Origin: Candidatus Iainarchaeum sp.
GTDB lineage: Archaea; Iainarchaeota; Iainarchaeia; Iainarchaeales; GCA-2688035
Assembly: GCA_016931555.1 (NCBI GenBank)
Contig: JAFGEM010000009.1
Coordinates: 1 to 13,441, forward strand
Length of the DNA: 13,441 nucleotides
Reading direction: 5' to 3'
In this document: piece by piece, positions 6,779-13,441 of the stretch
Layout of the letters: every line of letters begins with the position of its first letter
Numbering within the stretch: the first letter of the stretch is position 1
The notes under the pieces: model-generated
The model's input: only the letters and a program-made list of their open reading frames with translations
What the model was told of the DNA's origin: nothing
Database searches by the model: none
Position numbers and translations under genes: made by a program

Positions 6779-8896
6779 ATGGTTGAAGAAAAAAGCCACC
6801 ACAGAAGCATAATGAAGATAATTGCAGAAATGGTTAGGCAGGGCGAACCCGAAGACAATATAATCAAAACCCTGAGAGAACTCGGAGTCGGAGAAGATGA
6901 AGCACGCAGGCTTCTTCTTGTTGCACAGGCACAGACATTTGAAATGCTGAAAACAGAAATCAGCAGAATCATTGAATCACACGTCTCAGAAGACAAGCCA
7001 GTTCTCAGGGATTTCTTAAAATCACAGGTCAGCGAAACAGCAAAGCAAAAAATGGCCGTAATCCAGATTACCCCGAAAAGAGAGAAGATGAAAAAGCATG
7101 GCTTGTTCTCGCGCTTGTTCGGATTCCTAAAAAGAAAACCAAAGCCAAAAATGCTGCCTGTTCCAGTTTCAATGCCAAAAACAGGAGCCACAATTGATGA
7201 ATTAGAGAGAAAAGTAAGGGGAGACCTGCGAACTGCCGCACCATCAGCAGGCAAGGAAAAACTGTCCCAAGAAAAAGAAAAAGAACTGGAAAAACTCAGG
7301 GGCAAAATCAAGAACATGGAAAACTGGCAAAAACGCTACCAAAACAAGTTAAAAGCACTGAAGAAAAAAACAAAGCCATTGACAGAAAAGGAAGTTGCAA
7401 AGAAAGTTACGCTTGGAAAGAAAATAAGAACATACAACAAAAAAATCAAGGCACTCAAACAAAAGATTCCGGAAAAAGAGGCAAAGAAAATAGAGGCAGT
7501 GGAAAAGCCAGAGCAAAAGCCAATTGTAGCAGAGGAAGTTTCAAAAGAACTCCAGACAATGAAAGACCTTGCACAGGCAGCAAGGGCAATTACACTGGCT
7601 TCAGAGCGCATTGTTAGAATGTCGCCAAAACCAGAAATAGTCATTAAGGGAGATGAAAAATTATTAAGCATTGACGAGGAAATAGAACAGATAAAAAGAC
7701 TCAAAAAAAGGCTGGAAATTGATTTTTACAAGCGCAGGCTGCCCCTAAAAGAGTTCCAGTCAAAAACAATAGAATACCAAACAAAGTTATACGAGCTAGA
7801 GGAAAAGAAACGCATTCTCGAGAAAAGCAAAAGGATTTCAAGGCAGGGAAGAAGGGGAAAAGTGCCCTCGAGAATAGAACATATTCTTGAAAGAAAAATG
7901 GGCAGCAGGCTAACCGAGGCAAAGCTCTTGGAAGTAGAAAACTATGCAATGGAATTAATGCGCAGATACGACATTCCAGAAAAAGAGATTACAAAGGAAA
8001 TTGAAAAACTCGATGTAAACACAATGCTTGCAAGCCTTGAAAAACTTGCCACAATAACAAAACTGGAGAGGGAAGCGCGGCAGTCACTCAAAGCAAGCGG
8101 AGGCCCGCAAACAATAGTAATTGGAGGAGGCTTCCAGCCAACTCAAGGGCAGGCTGAAAGAATAGAGGAAATTGAAAAGCGCTTAAAAATCGGAAAGCCA
8201 AAAGGGAAAAAAGGAAAGCAAGGCAAAGCAGCCAAAGTTCAAGAAAAAGGCATAGCTGGAACAGAAAAAGCTTTACAGGGAACACAAGCAGGCGGCAAAG
8301 AAATCAAGGAACGCGTTTTCCTTGTTCCAACACCCGGACAGGGGCAACAGCAAGCAGCACAATCGCCAGGGCAAGGGCCTGTTGAACGGGAAATCAAGGT
8401 TATTGAGCCTGAAATACCTGAAATGCACCCAGAAATAAAAAAGGCAATAGAACAATACGCACAAAGAGAAACAGTGCGCCTAGGGGGGAGAGGCCCGACA
8501 AAAGAATACGTGAAAATTCCGCAAGAACAGAAAGTGCGCGTGTTAATAGAGCCTGAACAAACATTCTCTGAAGGAGTTATTCCAGCATTCCCAACAACAA
8601 TTGACAGTAGAAAACGCGAAAAAGTCAAAACAGTTGTAAAGGAAATTCAAAAATACAGGATAATAACAGACCTAGACAGGGCAATGCAAATAATAAAAGA
8701 AAAAGGAGTAATCCCGTTCAAAGAACTGGAAAAACAGGCAGGCATAGACAAAAAACGCTTAAAAGACCTTATGAAAATACTGGAAGACCAAAGGCTAGTG
8801 AAAGTGGAATACCCTGCATTCGGAGACATTAAAATAGTTGACAAGGATTACAAGCCCCCGAAGAAGGAGAAAAAGCAAAAGAATAAAAAGAAATAA
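6779..8896 (+). CDS. Large Lys/Glu-rich coiled-coil protein with probable C-terminal winged helix, linked to the pilus ATPase
   Basis: 705 residues; no signal peptide or membrane helix, so cytoplasmic; family not recognised. From N to C: a compact helical domain (about 1-70, including TLRELGVGEDEARRLL); a very basic patch near 100-125 (LFSRLFGFLKRKPKPK) that could bind membrane, nucleic acid or a partner; coiled coil at about 138-238; a second helical hairpin at about 299-360; a further helical region to about 440; a Gly/Pro/Gln/Lys-rich linker at about 460-540; and a C-terminal alpha/beta segment at about 625-690 (TDLDRAMQIIKEKGVIPFKE, then a helix, then a beta hairpin) that reads like a winged helix. 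A Lys-rich tail ends it. It stands 15 bases before the motor ATPase gene. By position it may be a cytoplasmic scaffold or regulator, as ArlC/D/E are for archaella, but no similarity to those is evident. It could instead regulate transcription. Confidence 0.85.
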   Translation: MVEEKSHHRSIMKIIAEMVRQGEPEDNIIKTLRELGVGEDEARRLLLVAQAQTFEMLKTEISRIIESHVSEDKPVLRDFLKSQVSETAKQKMAVIQITPKREKMKKHGLFSRLFGFLKRKPKPKMLPVPVSMPKTGATIDELERKVRGDLRTAAPSAGKEKLSQEKEKELEKLRGKIKNMENWQKRYQNKLKALKKKTKPLTEKEVAKKVTLGKKIRTYNKKIKALKQKIPEKEAKKIEAVEKPEQKPIVAEEVSKELQTMKDLAQAARAITLASERIVRMSPKPEIVIKGDEKLLSIDEEIEQIKRLKKRLEIDFYKRRLPLKEFQSKTIEYQTKLYELEEKKRILEKSKRISRQGRRGKVPSRIEHILERKMGSRLTEAKLLEVENYAMELMRRYDIPEKEITKEIEKLDVNTMLASLEKLATITKLEREARQSLKASGGPQTIVIGGGFQPTQGQAERIEEIEKRLKIGKPKGKKGKQGKAAKVQEKGIAGTEKALQGTQAGGKEIKERVFLVPTPGQGQQQAAQSPGQGPVEREIKVIEPEIPEMHPEIKKAIEQYAQRETVRLGGRGPTKEYVKIPQEQKVRVLIEPEQTFSEGVIPAFPTTIDSRKREKVKTVVKEIQKYRIITDLDRAMQIIKEKGVIPFKELEKQAGIDKKRLKDLMKILEDQRLVKVEYPAFGDIKIVDKDYKPPKKEKKQKNKKK

Positions 8897-8900
8897 AAGA

Positions 8901-8905
8901 GAGGT
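8901..8905 (+). promoter_or_regulatory. Shine-Dalgarno for the pilus ATPase gene
   Basis: GAGGT lies 6 bases before ATG 8912 and just after the stop of the coiled-coil gene. It supports this start and operonic expression of the two genes. Confidence 0.55.
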
Positions 8906-8911
8906 TATTAC

Positions 8912-10456
8912 ATGCCAAAACCAGAAGTAGAAACAGAGATATTGGAAAGCGAAAAAACCACTTTTAACGTAATAGAAAGCTACAAAATCAAGGCAGACGA
9001 ACTCGAAATAGAGGTAAACATAATTCACAGCCCCGAAGAATTTGTAAGATCATACCACCTAAATTTTCCAAGCTATGGCCCGGGAACAGTAGCATTGCTT
9101 GCCAACATTAAAAAAAACCTTGTAGAAGAAACACTCGCAACCACAGGCTCTGTGGATACGCGCGCAGTAGCGCGAATCAAAAACAAGCTCCAAGAAAGGG
9201 CACTAAAAATAATTGCAAGAGAACTCCCAAAAGCGCCAGAAGAAACAAAAAAAACCCTTATCGGCGTGCTATTGCATGAAATGCTGGGGCTGGGAAAAAT
9301 AGAATTCCTTTTATCAGACGGGCATCTAGAAGAAATAGTAATAAACAACAGCAAAGAGCCGGTATGGGTTTACCACAAAAAGCACGGCTGGCTGAGAACA
9401 AACATAAGAATCCCAAGAGAAGACGAAATTGAAAACTATTCAAACATTATTGCAAGGCGCGTTGGAAAACAAATAACAGTACTCGCGCCACTGCTCGACG
9501 CGCACTTAGTTACAGGAGACAGGGCAAACGCAACGCTTTTCCCGATATCAACAAAGGGAAACACAATAACAATAAGGCGCTTTAGGAGAGACCCATGGAC
9601 AGTAACAGACTTCATAAAAAGCAGGACAGTCAGCGCAGAACTAATGTCACTAATATGGGAATGCATTGAATATGAAATGAACATGATTATAAGCGGGGGA
9701 ACAGCAAGCGGAAAAACAAGCTTGTTGAACGTATGCATGCCATTTATCCAGCCAAACCACAGAGTGCTTTCAATAGAGGACACCCGGGAGCTTACGCTTC
9801 CGGATTTTCTGCACTGGGTTCCACTGACAACAAGAGAGCCAAACCCAGAGGGCAAAGGCGGAATATCAATGCTTGACCTGCTTGTAAACAGCCTGAGAAT
9901 GCGCCCTGACAGAGTAATAGTAGGAGAAGTAAGGCGAAAAAGAGAAGCAGAAGTAATGTTCGAAGCAATGCACACAGGGCACAGCGTATACACTACAGTC
10001 CACGCAAACACAGCAGACGAAACACTAACAAGGCTAATGAACCCTCCAATTGACATTCCCACATCAATGCTCGATGTAGTTCACTTAAACCTTGTAATGT
10101 TCAGAAACAGGCGCCTTGGAATGAGAAGAGTATTGGAAGTAGCGGAATTCATACCCGAAAAAAGGGGAAAAGAGCTGGATGTAAAGCCAAACATTATTTT
10201 TAGGTGGCGCAGCAGCGACGACAAAATTACTGCCCACAACGAAAGCATAAGATTGCTGGATGAACTTGGATTGCACACAGGCCTCAGCAGGCAGGAAATA
10301 AAAAGAGAACTAAAGGAAAAAGAGGCAATATTCGAATGGATGGTCAAATTCAATGTCCACAAAGTAAACGATGTTGGAAAAGTAATGGCCCAATACTACC
10401 ACGACAATGAAGGCATATTAAAAATGGTGAGGAACCAAAAGAAGCCGGAGATGTAA
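8912..10456 (+). CDS. Type IV filament/secretion motor ATPase, FlaI/TadA (GspE, VirB11-like) family
   Basis: 514 residues, typical for archaeal FlaI/TadA-type ATPases. These hexamers sit under the membrane platform and use ATP to drive pilin assembly. The N-domain (about 20-240) has the family segments DGHLEEIVINN and LDAHLVTGDRANATLFPIS. The catalytic domain has Walker A GGTASGKT at 262-269 (K268), an Asp box SIEDTRE at 287-293, Walker B RPDRVIVGEVR at 331-341 with E339, and a His box TGHSVYTTVHAN at 355-366. All key residues are present, so it should be active. It is followed after 6 bases by two GspF-like genes, the usual ATPase plus platform set. No companion FlaH-like gene is seen, which argues for a pilus or Tad-like machine over an archaellum. 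The exact branch (FlaI, PilB or TadA) cannot be fixed without a tree. Confidence 0.95.
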   Translation: MPKPEVETEILESEKTTFNVIESYKIKADELEIEVNIIHSPEEFVRSYHLNFPSYGPGTVALLANIKKNLVEETLATTGSVDTRAVARIKNKLQERALKIIARELPKAPEETKKTLIGVLLHEMLGLGKIEFLLSDGHLEEIVINNSKEPVWVYHKKHGWLRTNIRIPREDEIENYSNIIARRVGKQITVLAPLLDAHLVTGDRANATLFPISTKGNTITIRRFRRDPWTVTDFIKSRTVSAELMSLIWECIEYEMNMIISGGTASGKTSLLNVCMPFIQPNHRVLSIEDTRELTLPDFLHWVPLTTREPNPEGKGGISMLDLLVNSLRMRPDRVIVGEVRRKREAEVMFEAMHTGHSVYTTVHANTADETLTRLMNPPIDIPTSMLDVVHLNLVMFRNRRLGMRRVLEVAEFIPEKRGKELDVKPNIIFRWRSSDDKITAHNESIRLLDELGLHTGLSRQEIKRELKEKEAIFEWMVKFNVHKVNDVGKVMAQYYHDNEGILKMVRNQKKPEM

Positions 10457-10462
10457 CAAAAA

Positions 10463-11338
10463 ATGCAGATGCCGTTTAACCCACTGCCCTTAAGCACACT
10501 GAGAAAAATTTCAACAGCATTCGTGCCCCTAAGCTACAGATTCAGAAAAATGTTCCCAAACCTTGCAACAAGACTGCGGCAGGCAAACATAAAAATCGAT
10601 CCGCAGGAATACATGGCAATGATGTTCACACTCTCATTCTTCTACCTAATATTCTTTGCAATACTATTAACAGCAGTGCTCTCAAAAATCACAGAACACT
10701 ATTATCTGCTGGGGCCAACACTGGCATTAATCGCGGCTTTCATGATAATGGTGCAAATCTCATTCTACCCTACAATGAGAATAAGAAAAAAAGAACGCGA
10801 CATAGAAAAAAACCTTATATTTGCATTGCGCACAATGCTCATTGAAATAAAAAGCGGAGTAACACTGTTTGACGCAATGCAGTTGATTGCAAACAGCAAA
10901 TACGGGCAGCTTAGCAAAGAATTCAAAAAAGCAGTTGACGAAATAAACACAGGCGCAATGTATGACGAGGCACTCCAAAGGCTTGCAACAGCAAACCCAA
11001 GCCCCTACTTTAGAAAATCAATCTGGCACCTGGTAAACGGAATGAAAGCAGGCGGAGACATAGCAAAAATAATAGAAGAAACAGTAAAATCATCTACAAG
11101 AGACCAAAGAATTGCAATACACAAATTCTCATCACAACTAAGAATGCTTTCACTCGGATACCTAATGATCGGGGTAATAATGCCTGCTCTCCTCCTAACA
11201 TTTTTGATTGTAATCGGAAGCTTTCCCCAAATACAGATAAGCGAAACAATATTCTGGGTAATTTTAATATCACTCATTGTACTGCAATTCATGTACGTGG
11301 GAATGATAAAATCAAGAAGACCAACTGTAATGAACTGA
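10463..11338 (+). CDS. Pilus assembly platform protein, GspF/TadB-like (first of a pair)
   Basis: 291 residues. Predicted membrane helices lie at about 52-73, 80-102, 229-252 and 262-281. The cytoplasmic GspF domain between helices 2 and 3 carries the family's two related motifs, IKSGVTLFDAM (129-139) and GMKAGGDIAKII (193-204). The size, with one GspF domain rather than two, matches TadB/TadC rather than the single larger FlaJ or PilC. It would sit in the membrane and couple the ATPase to pilin extraction. The spacer after the ATPase gene is 6 bases. GGAG at 10447-10450, inside the ATPase gene, can serve as ribosome binding site; ATG 10469 is an alternative start two codons later. Confidence 0.92.
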   Translation: MQMPFNPLPLSTLRKISTAFVPLSYRFRKMFPNLATRLRQANIKIDPQEYMAMMFTLSFFYLIFFAILLTAVLSKITEHYYLLGPTLALIAAFMIMVQISFYPTMRIRKKERDIEKNLIFALRTMLIEIKSGVTLFDAMQLIANSKYGQLSKEFKKAVDEINTGAMYDEALQRLATANPSPYFRKSIWHLVNGMKAGGDIAKIIEETVKSSTRDQRIAIHKFSSQLRMLSLGYLMIGVIMPALLLTFLIVIGSFPQIQISETIFWVILISLIVLQFMYVGMIKSRRPTVMN

Positions 11339-11344
11339 TAAAAA

Positions 11345-12358
11345 ATGGCGTTTTACAGAAGATTCGGAATGCTCTTCCCCCAAAAAATCAGGGAAGCCTT
11401 TAAAAAAGAACTAGAATACGTTGGAATGGAGACACCGGAAGCAAACCTCCTTGGATTCATTTTCACATTCGGGCTCGTAATAAGCATTGCAATAACAGCA
11501 AACGCATATGTTTTCCTCAATACAGGCATATGGCTTGCACTGGCAATATTCGCAGTATTATTCGTGGTGTTCGGAGCAGGAATATACCTCTGGCTCAACA
11601 TGATAGCAGAAAACAGGGGCAAATTCGTGCAAAGAATACTCCCTGATGTTCTGCAGCTTGTTTCATCAAACCTAAAATCAGGATTAACAACAGAAAAAGC
11701 ATTGCTCGCAAGCGCACGCCCGGAATTCGGAGTATTTGCAAAAGAACTAAAGCTTGCAAGCGCAAAAGTTTTGGCAGGGGAAAGAATAGAAGAAGCCCTA
11801 ACAGAAATCACTTATAAGATAAAAAACCGTTCCCTCGAAAGGACAATGTGGCTAATGGTCCAAGGAATAAGAAGCGGGGGAGAAGTAGCAGACTTGCTTT
11901 CACAATTATCAGAAGACCTGAGAGAAGAAAACGCTCTGCAGGATGAAACACAGGCAGAGGTAAGCATGTACATACTCCTAATCTTCATAGCAGCAGCAAT
12001 TGGAGCGCCAATACTATTCGGAGTGTCCTCCTACATTGTAGGAGTATTAAGCGAACAAACAGAACAATTCATAATCACTCCTGAAGAGCTTGAAGACATC
12101 ACTTCAAGAAGCCCAGTAGGAAAATTTTTAGGAGTCCCCCAAATATCAATCAGCCCAGAATTTGCAACAATGTTCTCACTCCTAGCACTACTAGTAACCT
12201 GCACATTCGCAAGCCTAATAATGGGCGTTATTAACACTGGAAAAGAAAAAAACGGAATAAAATACCTCCCCGCAATACTAATAGTAGGCGTTTCACTATT
12301 CTTCATAATACGAATGGTGTTAGAAATGGTATTAGGAAACATAGGAACAATGATGTAA
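11345..12358 (+). CDS. Pilus assembly platform protein, GspF/TadC-like (second of a pair)
   Basis: 337 residues. Membrane helices lie at about 34-56, 60-86, 207-235, 273-297 and 307-333, one more than in the preceding protein. The GspF domain (about 98-198) shows LKSGLTTEKAL (110-120) and GIRSGGEVADLL (174-185), aligning with the two motifs of its neighbour, so the two are distant paralogues. A pair of single-domain GspF proteins beside one ATPase is the arrangement of Tad systems and of the archaeal pili related to them. The start is 6 bases after the preceding stop, with no visible Shine-Dalgarno, so translation probably depends on coupling. It is the last + strand gene of the operon and converges on the pilin gene. 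Confidence 0.92.
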   Translation: MAFYRRFGMLFPQKIREAFKKELEYVGMETPEANLLGFIFTFGLVISIAITANAYVFLNTGIWLALAIFAVLFVVFGAGIYLWLNMIAENRGKFVQRILPDVLQLVSSNLKSGLTTEKALLASARPEFGVFAKELKLASAKVLAGERIEEALTEITYKIKNRSLERTMWLMVQGIRSGGEVADLLSQLSEDLREENALQDETQAEVSMYILLIFIAAAIGAPILFGVSSYIVGVLSEQTEQFIITPEELEDITSRSPVGKFLGVPQISISPEFATMFSLLALLVTCTFASLIMGVINTGKEKNGIKYLPAILIVGVSLFFIIRMVLEMVLGNIGTMM

Positions 12359-12378
12359 AAACAGGCAAAAAATTTTCG

Positions 12379-12399
12379 CAGGCAACAAAATAATGCCTG
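12379..12399. terminator. Short hairpin after the platform genes, possible terminator
   Basis: CAGGCA and TGCCTG form a perfect 6-bp stem around a 9-base A-rich loop, 20 bases after the stop at 12358. A second copy, ACAGGCA at 12361-12367, could pair with TGCCTGT at 12394-12400 instead. On the + strand no T-run follows. On the - strand the hairpin is followed by CGAAAATTTTTT, so it looks more like a terminator for leftward transcription from the pilin side. Confidence 0.3.
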
Positions 12400-12400
12400 T

Positions 12401-12570
12401 GCTTATATCTTACTGCTTAACTGCAGGCTACTACAACTCCGCGGCTCGCGCTACCCCTCTCTTTTACCCATATAGATTTGGCACATAGAAGTGAGACCAA
12501 ATGTTCGAATAGTAATATACAAGCCAAAGCCCATTGCAATAAAAAAAAAGGATTAAAACAATCTGTCGAA
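12401..12570. other. Noncoding gap between convergent genes with a GC-rich island
   Basis: No convincing gene. Bases 12421-12460 are about 65% G+C, far above the flanks, and contain CCGCGG at 12439-12444 and a small GCG/CGC inverted repeat. A pyrimidine tract CCCCTCTCTTTT (12454-12465) could end the + strand operon. The rest is AT-rich. No tRNA could be folded by eye, and no C/D or H/ACA box pattern was recognised. Confidence 0.35.
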
Positions 12571-12610
12571 TAAGAAAAATTAAAAAAAGAAGAAAAAGAA
12601 AAAAAGAAAG
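12571..12610 (-). terminator. T-rich terminator of the pilin gene
   Basis: Read on the - strand, the 50 bases after the pilin stop are almost pure pyrimidine with several runs of T (4 to 7 long). This is the pattern of archaeal intrinsic termination, which needs oligo-T rather than a hairpin. A further run of nine T lies at 12541-12549. Confidence 0.6.
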
Positions 12611-12620
12611 GAAGTTCTAT

Positions 12621-13061
12621 TTATACTGGAGTTCCTTGGCAGGTTACTGTGACTGTCTTCTCATAGTCGAACTGGTCTTTGTAAACTATAGTTAGCGATG
12701 TATTGGCATCAAGGGGACCCGTGCCACAACCACCACTACAAACTGGAGTCAAATTAAGAACTGCTCCACCATTTGCTGATGTTGGGGGCGTGGTAACGCT
12801 TGAAAAGGACCCTCCGGGACCAATACTAACATTAGTTATTGTACCGCCTGTTCCATTGAGCACTTTTACATTTGCTGTTCCTGTCGCTGGAATATTTGCT
12901 GCCTGAACCGCCATTTTTGCCGGATCACTTGATGTACATGAAACTCCGCCTGCTGGACTGCTGATTATGAAGAACAGTATTCCCGCAACAACAACTATTA
13001 TTACGAGTGCCCATCCGTATGTCATTAGGTATTCCAATGCTGCTTGTCCTCGATTATTCAT
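12621..13061 (-). CDS. Major pilin-like protein with class III signal peptide
   Basis: 146 residues. The N-terminus MNNRGQAALEYLMTYGWALV is a textbook class III signal: a short basic leader, R4-G5 then Q6-A7, and E10 in the helix (the +5 Glu). A hydrophobic helix runs to about residue 33. A prepilin peptidase would cut between G5 and Q6 and leave a subunit of about 141 residues whose helix packs into the fibre core. The outer part is rich in Gly, Thr, Ser and Val with little charge, and has four cysteines (42, 108, 112, 141) that could form two disulfides. It is transcribed towards the platform genes from its own promoter, with a much stronger Shine-Dalgarno than they have, which fits an abundant structural subunit. 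A minor pilin is possible, but it is the only canonical pilin here. Confidence 0.92.
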   Translation of the reverse strand: MNNRGQAALEYLMTYGWALVIIVVVAGILFFIISSPAGGVSCTSSDPAKMAVQAANIPATGTANVKVLNGTGGTITNVSIGPGGSFSSVTTPPTSANGGAVLNLTPVCSGGCGTGPLDANTSLTIVYKDQFDYEKTVTVTCQGTPV

Positions 13062-13070
13062 CTTGGTAAA

Positions 13071-13076
13071 ACCTCC
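13071..13076 (-). promoter_or_regulatory. Strong Shine-Dalgarno of the pilin gene
   Basis: On the - strand GGAGGT (inside AAAGGAGGTTTT) lies 9 bases before the ATG. It is the best match to the archaeal anti-Shine-Dalgarno in the window and fixes the start at 13061. Confidence 0.85.
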
Positions 13077-13114
13077 TTTAGAGTTTTTTAATTGTATATA
13101 AGACGCATTTCTAG

Positions 13115-13122
13115 TTTAAAAA
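13115..13122 (-). promoter_or_regulatory. Probable TATA box of the pilin gene
   Basis: On the - strand TTTTTAAA with a CAAAGC-like BRE upstream lies so that transcription would start near 13092, giving a leader of about 30 bases that includes the Shine-Dalgarno. A second TATA-like element, TTATATA at 13095-13101, would start transcription almost on the Shine-Dalgarno and is less likely. Confidence 0.5.
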
Positions 13123-13368
13123 GCTTTGCCTGCAAATGAGTTGAGAATTCGAATTAGAAAAGAATAAAAACAAGAAAAGCGCAATAAAGAAGCAAAAAAA
13201 AATTATAATTGTAAAAACTATTTTTTTGGGCCAAGCAAAAAAAAGAGAATTAATTGAGAAGGGGAAAAAGCTATTGGGGGTTTGCTTGGGCTGCTTGATG
13301 CAATTGAATCTGCAATGCTTTCTATGCATGATGCTACAATTAAAAACAATTCTAAATATAATGTATCT
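13123..13368. other. AT-rich gap between the pilin promoter and the HEPN-like gene
   Basis: Strongly A-rich on the + strand to about 13257. It contains a perfect 8-bp inverted repeat, TTTTTTTG at 13221-13228 and CAAAAAAA at 13236-13243, with a 7-base loop. From 13258 a + frame stays open into the next gene, so some of this stretch may be coding if that gene starts earlier (TTG 13282, ATG 13315 or ATG 13324). No promoter for the next gene could be fixed. Confidence 0.35.
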
Positions 13369-13441
13369 ATGCACAAAGACATTGAAAACTGGCGGAAGCA
13401 GGCAGAAGCAGACTTGCGCACGGCGAGAAACAGCATTGAAA
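13369..13441 (+). CDS. Start of a probable HEPN-domain protein (3' end outside window)
   Basis: Only 24 codons are visible. ATG 13369 gives MHKDIENWRKQAEADLRTAR, and the W-x2-QA-x2-DL-x2-A pattern is the usual opening of HEPN domains, which form helical bundles in RNases and in toxin or nucleotidyltransferase-partner proteins. The catalytic R-x4-6-H motif would lie further on and cannot be checked. The start is uncertain: the frame is open back to 13258, with ATG 13315 and 13324 also available and no clear Shine-Dalgarno before any of them. ATG 13369 was chosen because HEPN proteins commonly begin a few residues before the Trp. No functional link to the pilus genes is evident. Confidence 0.5.
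   Translation, partial: MHKDIENWRKQAEADLRTARNSIE

Noticed and set aside
6661..7317. 218-codon open frame on the - strand
   Set aside because: It lies opposite the coiled-coil gene; its Ser/Phe/Leu-rich product is the mirror of Lys/Glu-rich codons and has no start signals.
9436..10062. 208-codon open frame on the - strand
   Set aside because: It is fully opposite the ATPase catalytic domain, whose motifs prove the + strand is coding.
8912..12358. Archaellum (flagellum) operon
   Set aside because: The ATPase is FlaI-like, but no archaellin array or FlaF/G/H-like gene is present and there are two single-domain GspF proteins instead of one FlaJ, so a pilus or Tad-type machine fits better.
12503..12510. 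GTTCGAAT, like a tRNA T-loop, in the gap after the platform genes
   Set aside because: The flanking bases do not pair as a T-stem, and no acceptor, D or anticodon arm could be built on either strand.
12491..12556. Short GTG frame ending in a Lys-rich tail (VRPNVRIVIYKPKPIAIKKK)
   Set aside because: Only about 20 codons with a stop close upstream in frame, no Shine-Dalgarno, and the composition follows the A-rich DNA.
13221..13243. TTTTTTTG/CAAAAAAA inverted repeat as a regulatory hairpin
   Set aside because: The stem is almost all A:T and expected by chance in such A/T-run-rich DNA; too weak to call beyond noting it.

Overview
The window looks archaeal, probably from an uncultivated DPANN-type lineage (inference). 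The evidence is a class III (archaellin/pilin-type) signal peptide on a small pilin-like protein, a FlaI/TadA-type secretion ATPase with two separate GspF-family membrane proteins, TATA-box-like elements at archaeal spacing, and Shine-Dalgarno sequences in front of several genes. There are no rRNA or tRNA genes, CRISPR arrays or insertion sequences. Coding is dense, almost all on the + strand, with short spacers or 4-base ATGA overlaps.

Left part (1-6686): the end of an upstream gene, a 1725-residue surface protein and a 374-residue Cys-rich surface protein, apparently co-transcribed. The large protein has a pilin-like N-terminal membrane helix and a von Willebrand factor A (VWA) domain. The VWA is interrupted right after its DxSxS metal-binding loop by about 930 residues containing two LamG-like jelly-roll domains. 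The upstream partial gene encodes a C-terminus clearly related to that of the large protein, so at least two related surface proteins stand in tandem.

Middle part (6687-12358): after a short gap with a TATA-like element comes a four-gene operon. It encodes a 705-residue Lys/Glu-rich cytoplasmic coiled-coil protein with a probable C-terminal winged helix, the motor ATPase, and two GspF/TadB-TadC-like platform proteins.

Right part (12359-13441): a 262-base noncoding gap, then a convergently transcribed major-pilin-like gene with a strong Shine-Dalgarno, its own promoter and T-rich terminator tracts. An AT-rich gap follows, then the 5' end of a probable HEPN-domain gene running off the window.

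Taken together this reads as a type IV filament locus of the archaeal pilus/Tad branch: cytoplasmic ATPase plus paired platform proteins, a small class III pilin as the likely fibre subunit, and large VWA/LamG and Cys-rich proteins as likely minor or tip components (compare bacterial TadG, PilY1 and RrgA). No prepilin peptidase is visible. The least explained parts are the nested VWA/LamG adhesin-like protein, its tandem paralogue, the 374-residue partner and the coiled-coil/winged-helix protein placed before the ATPase.
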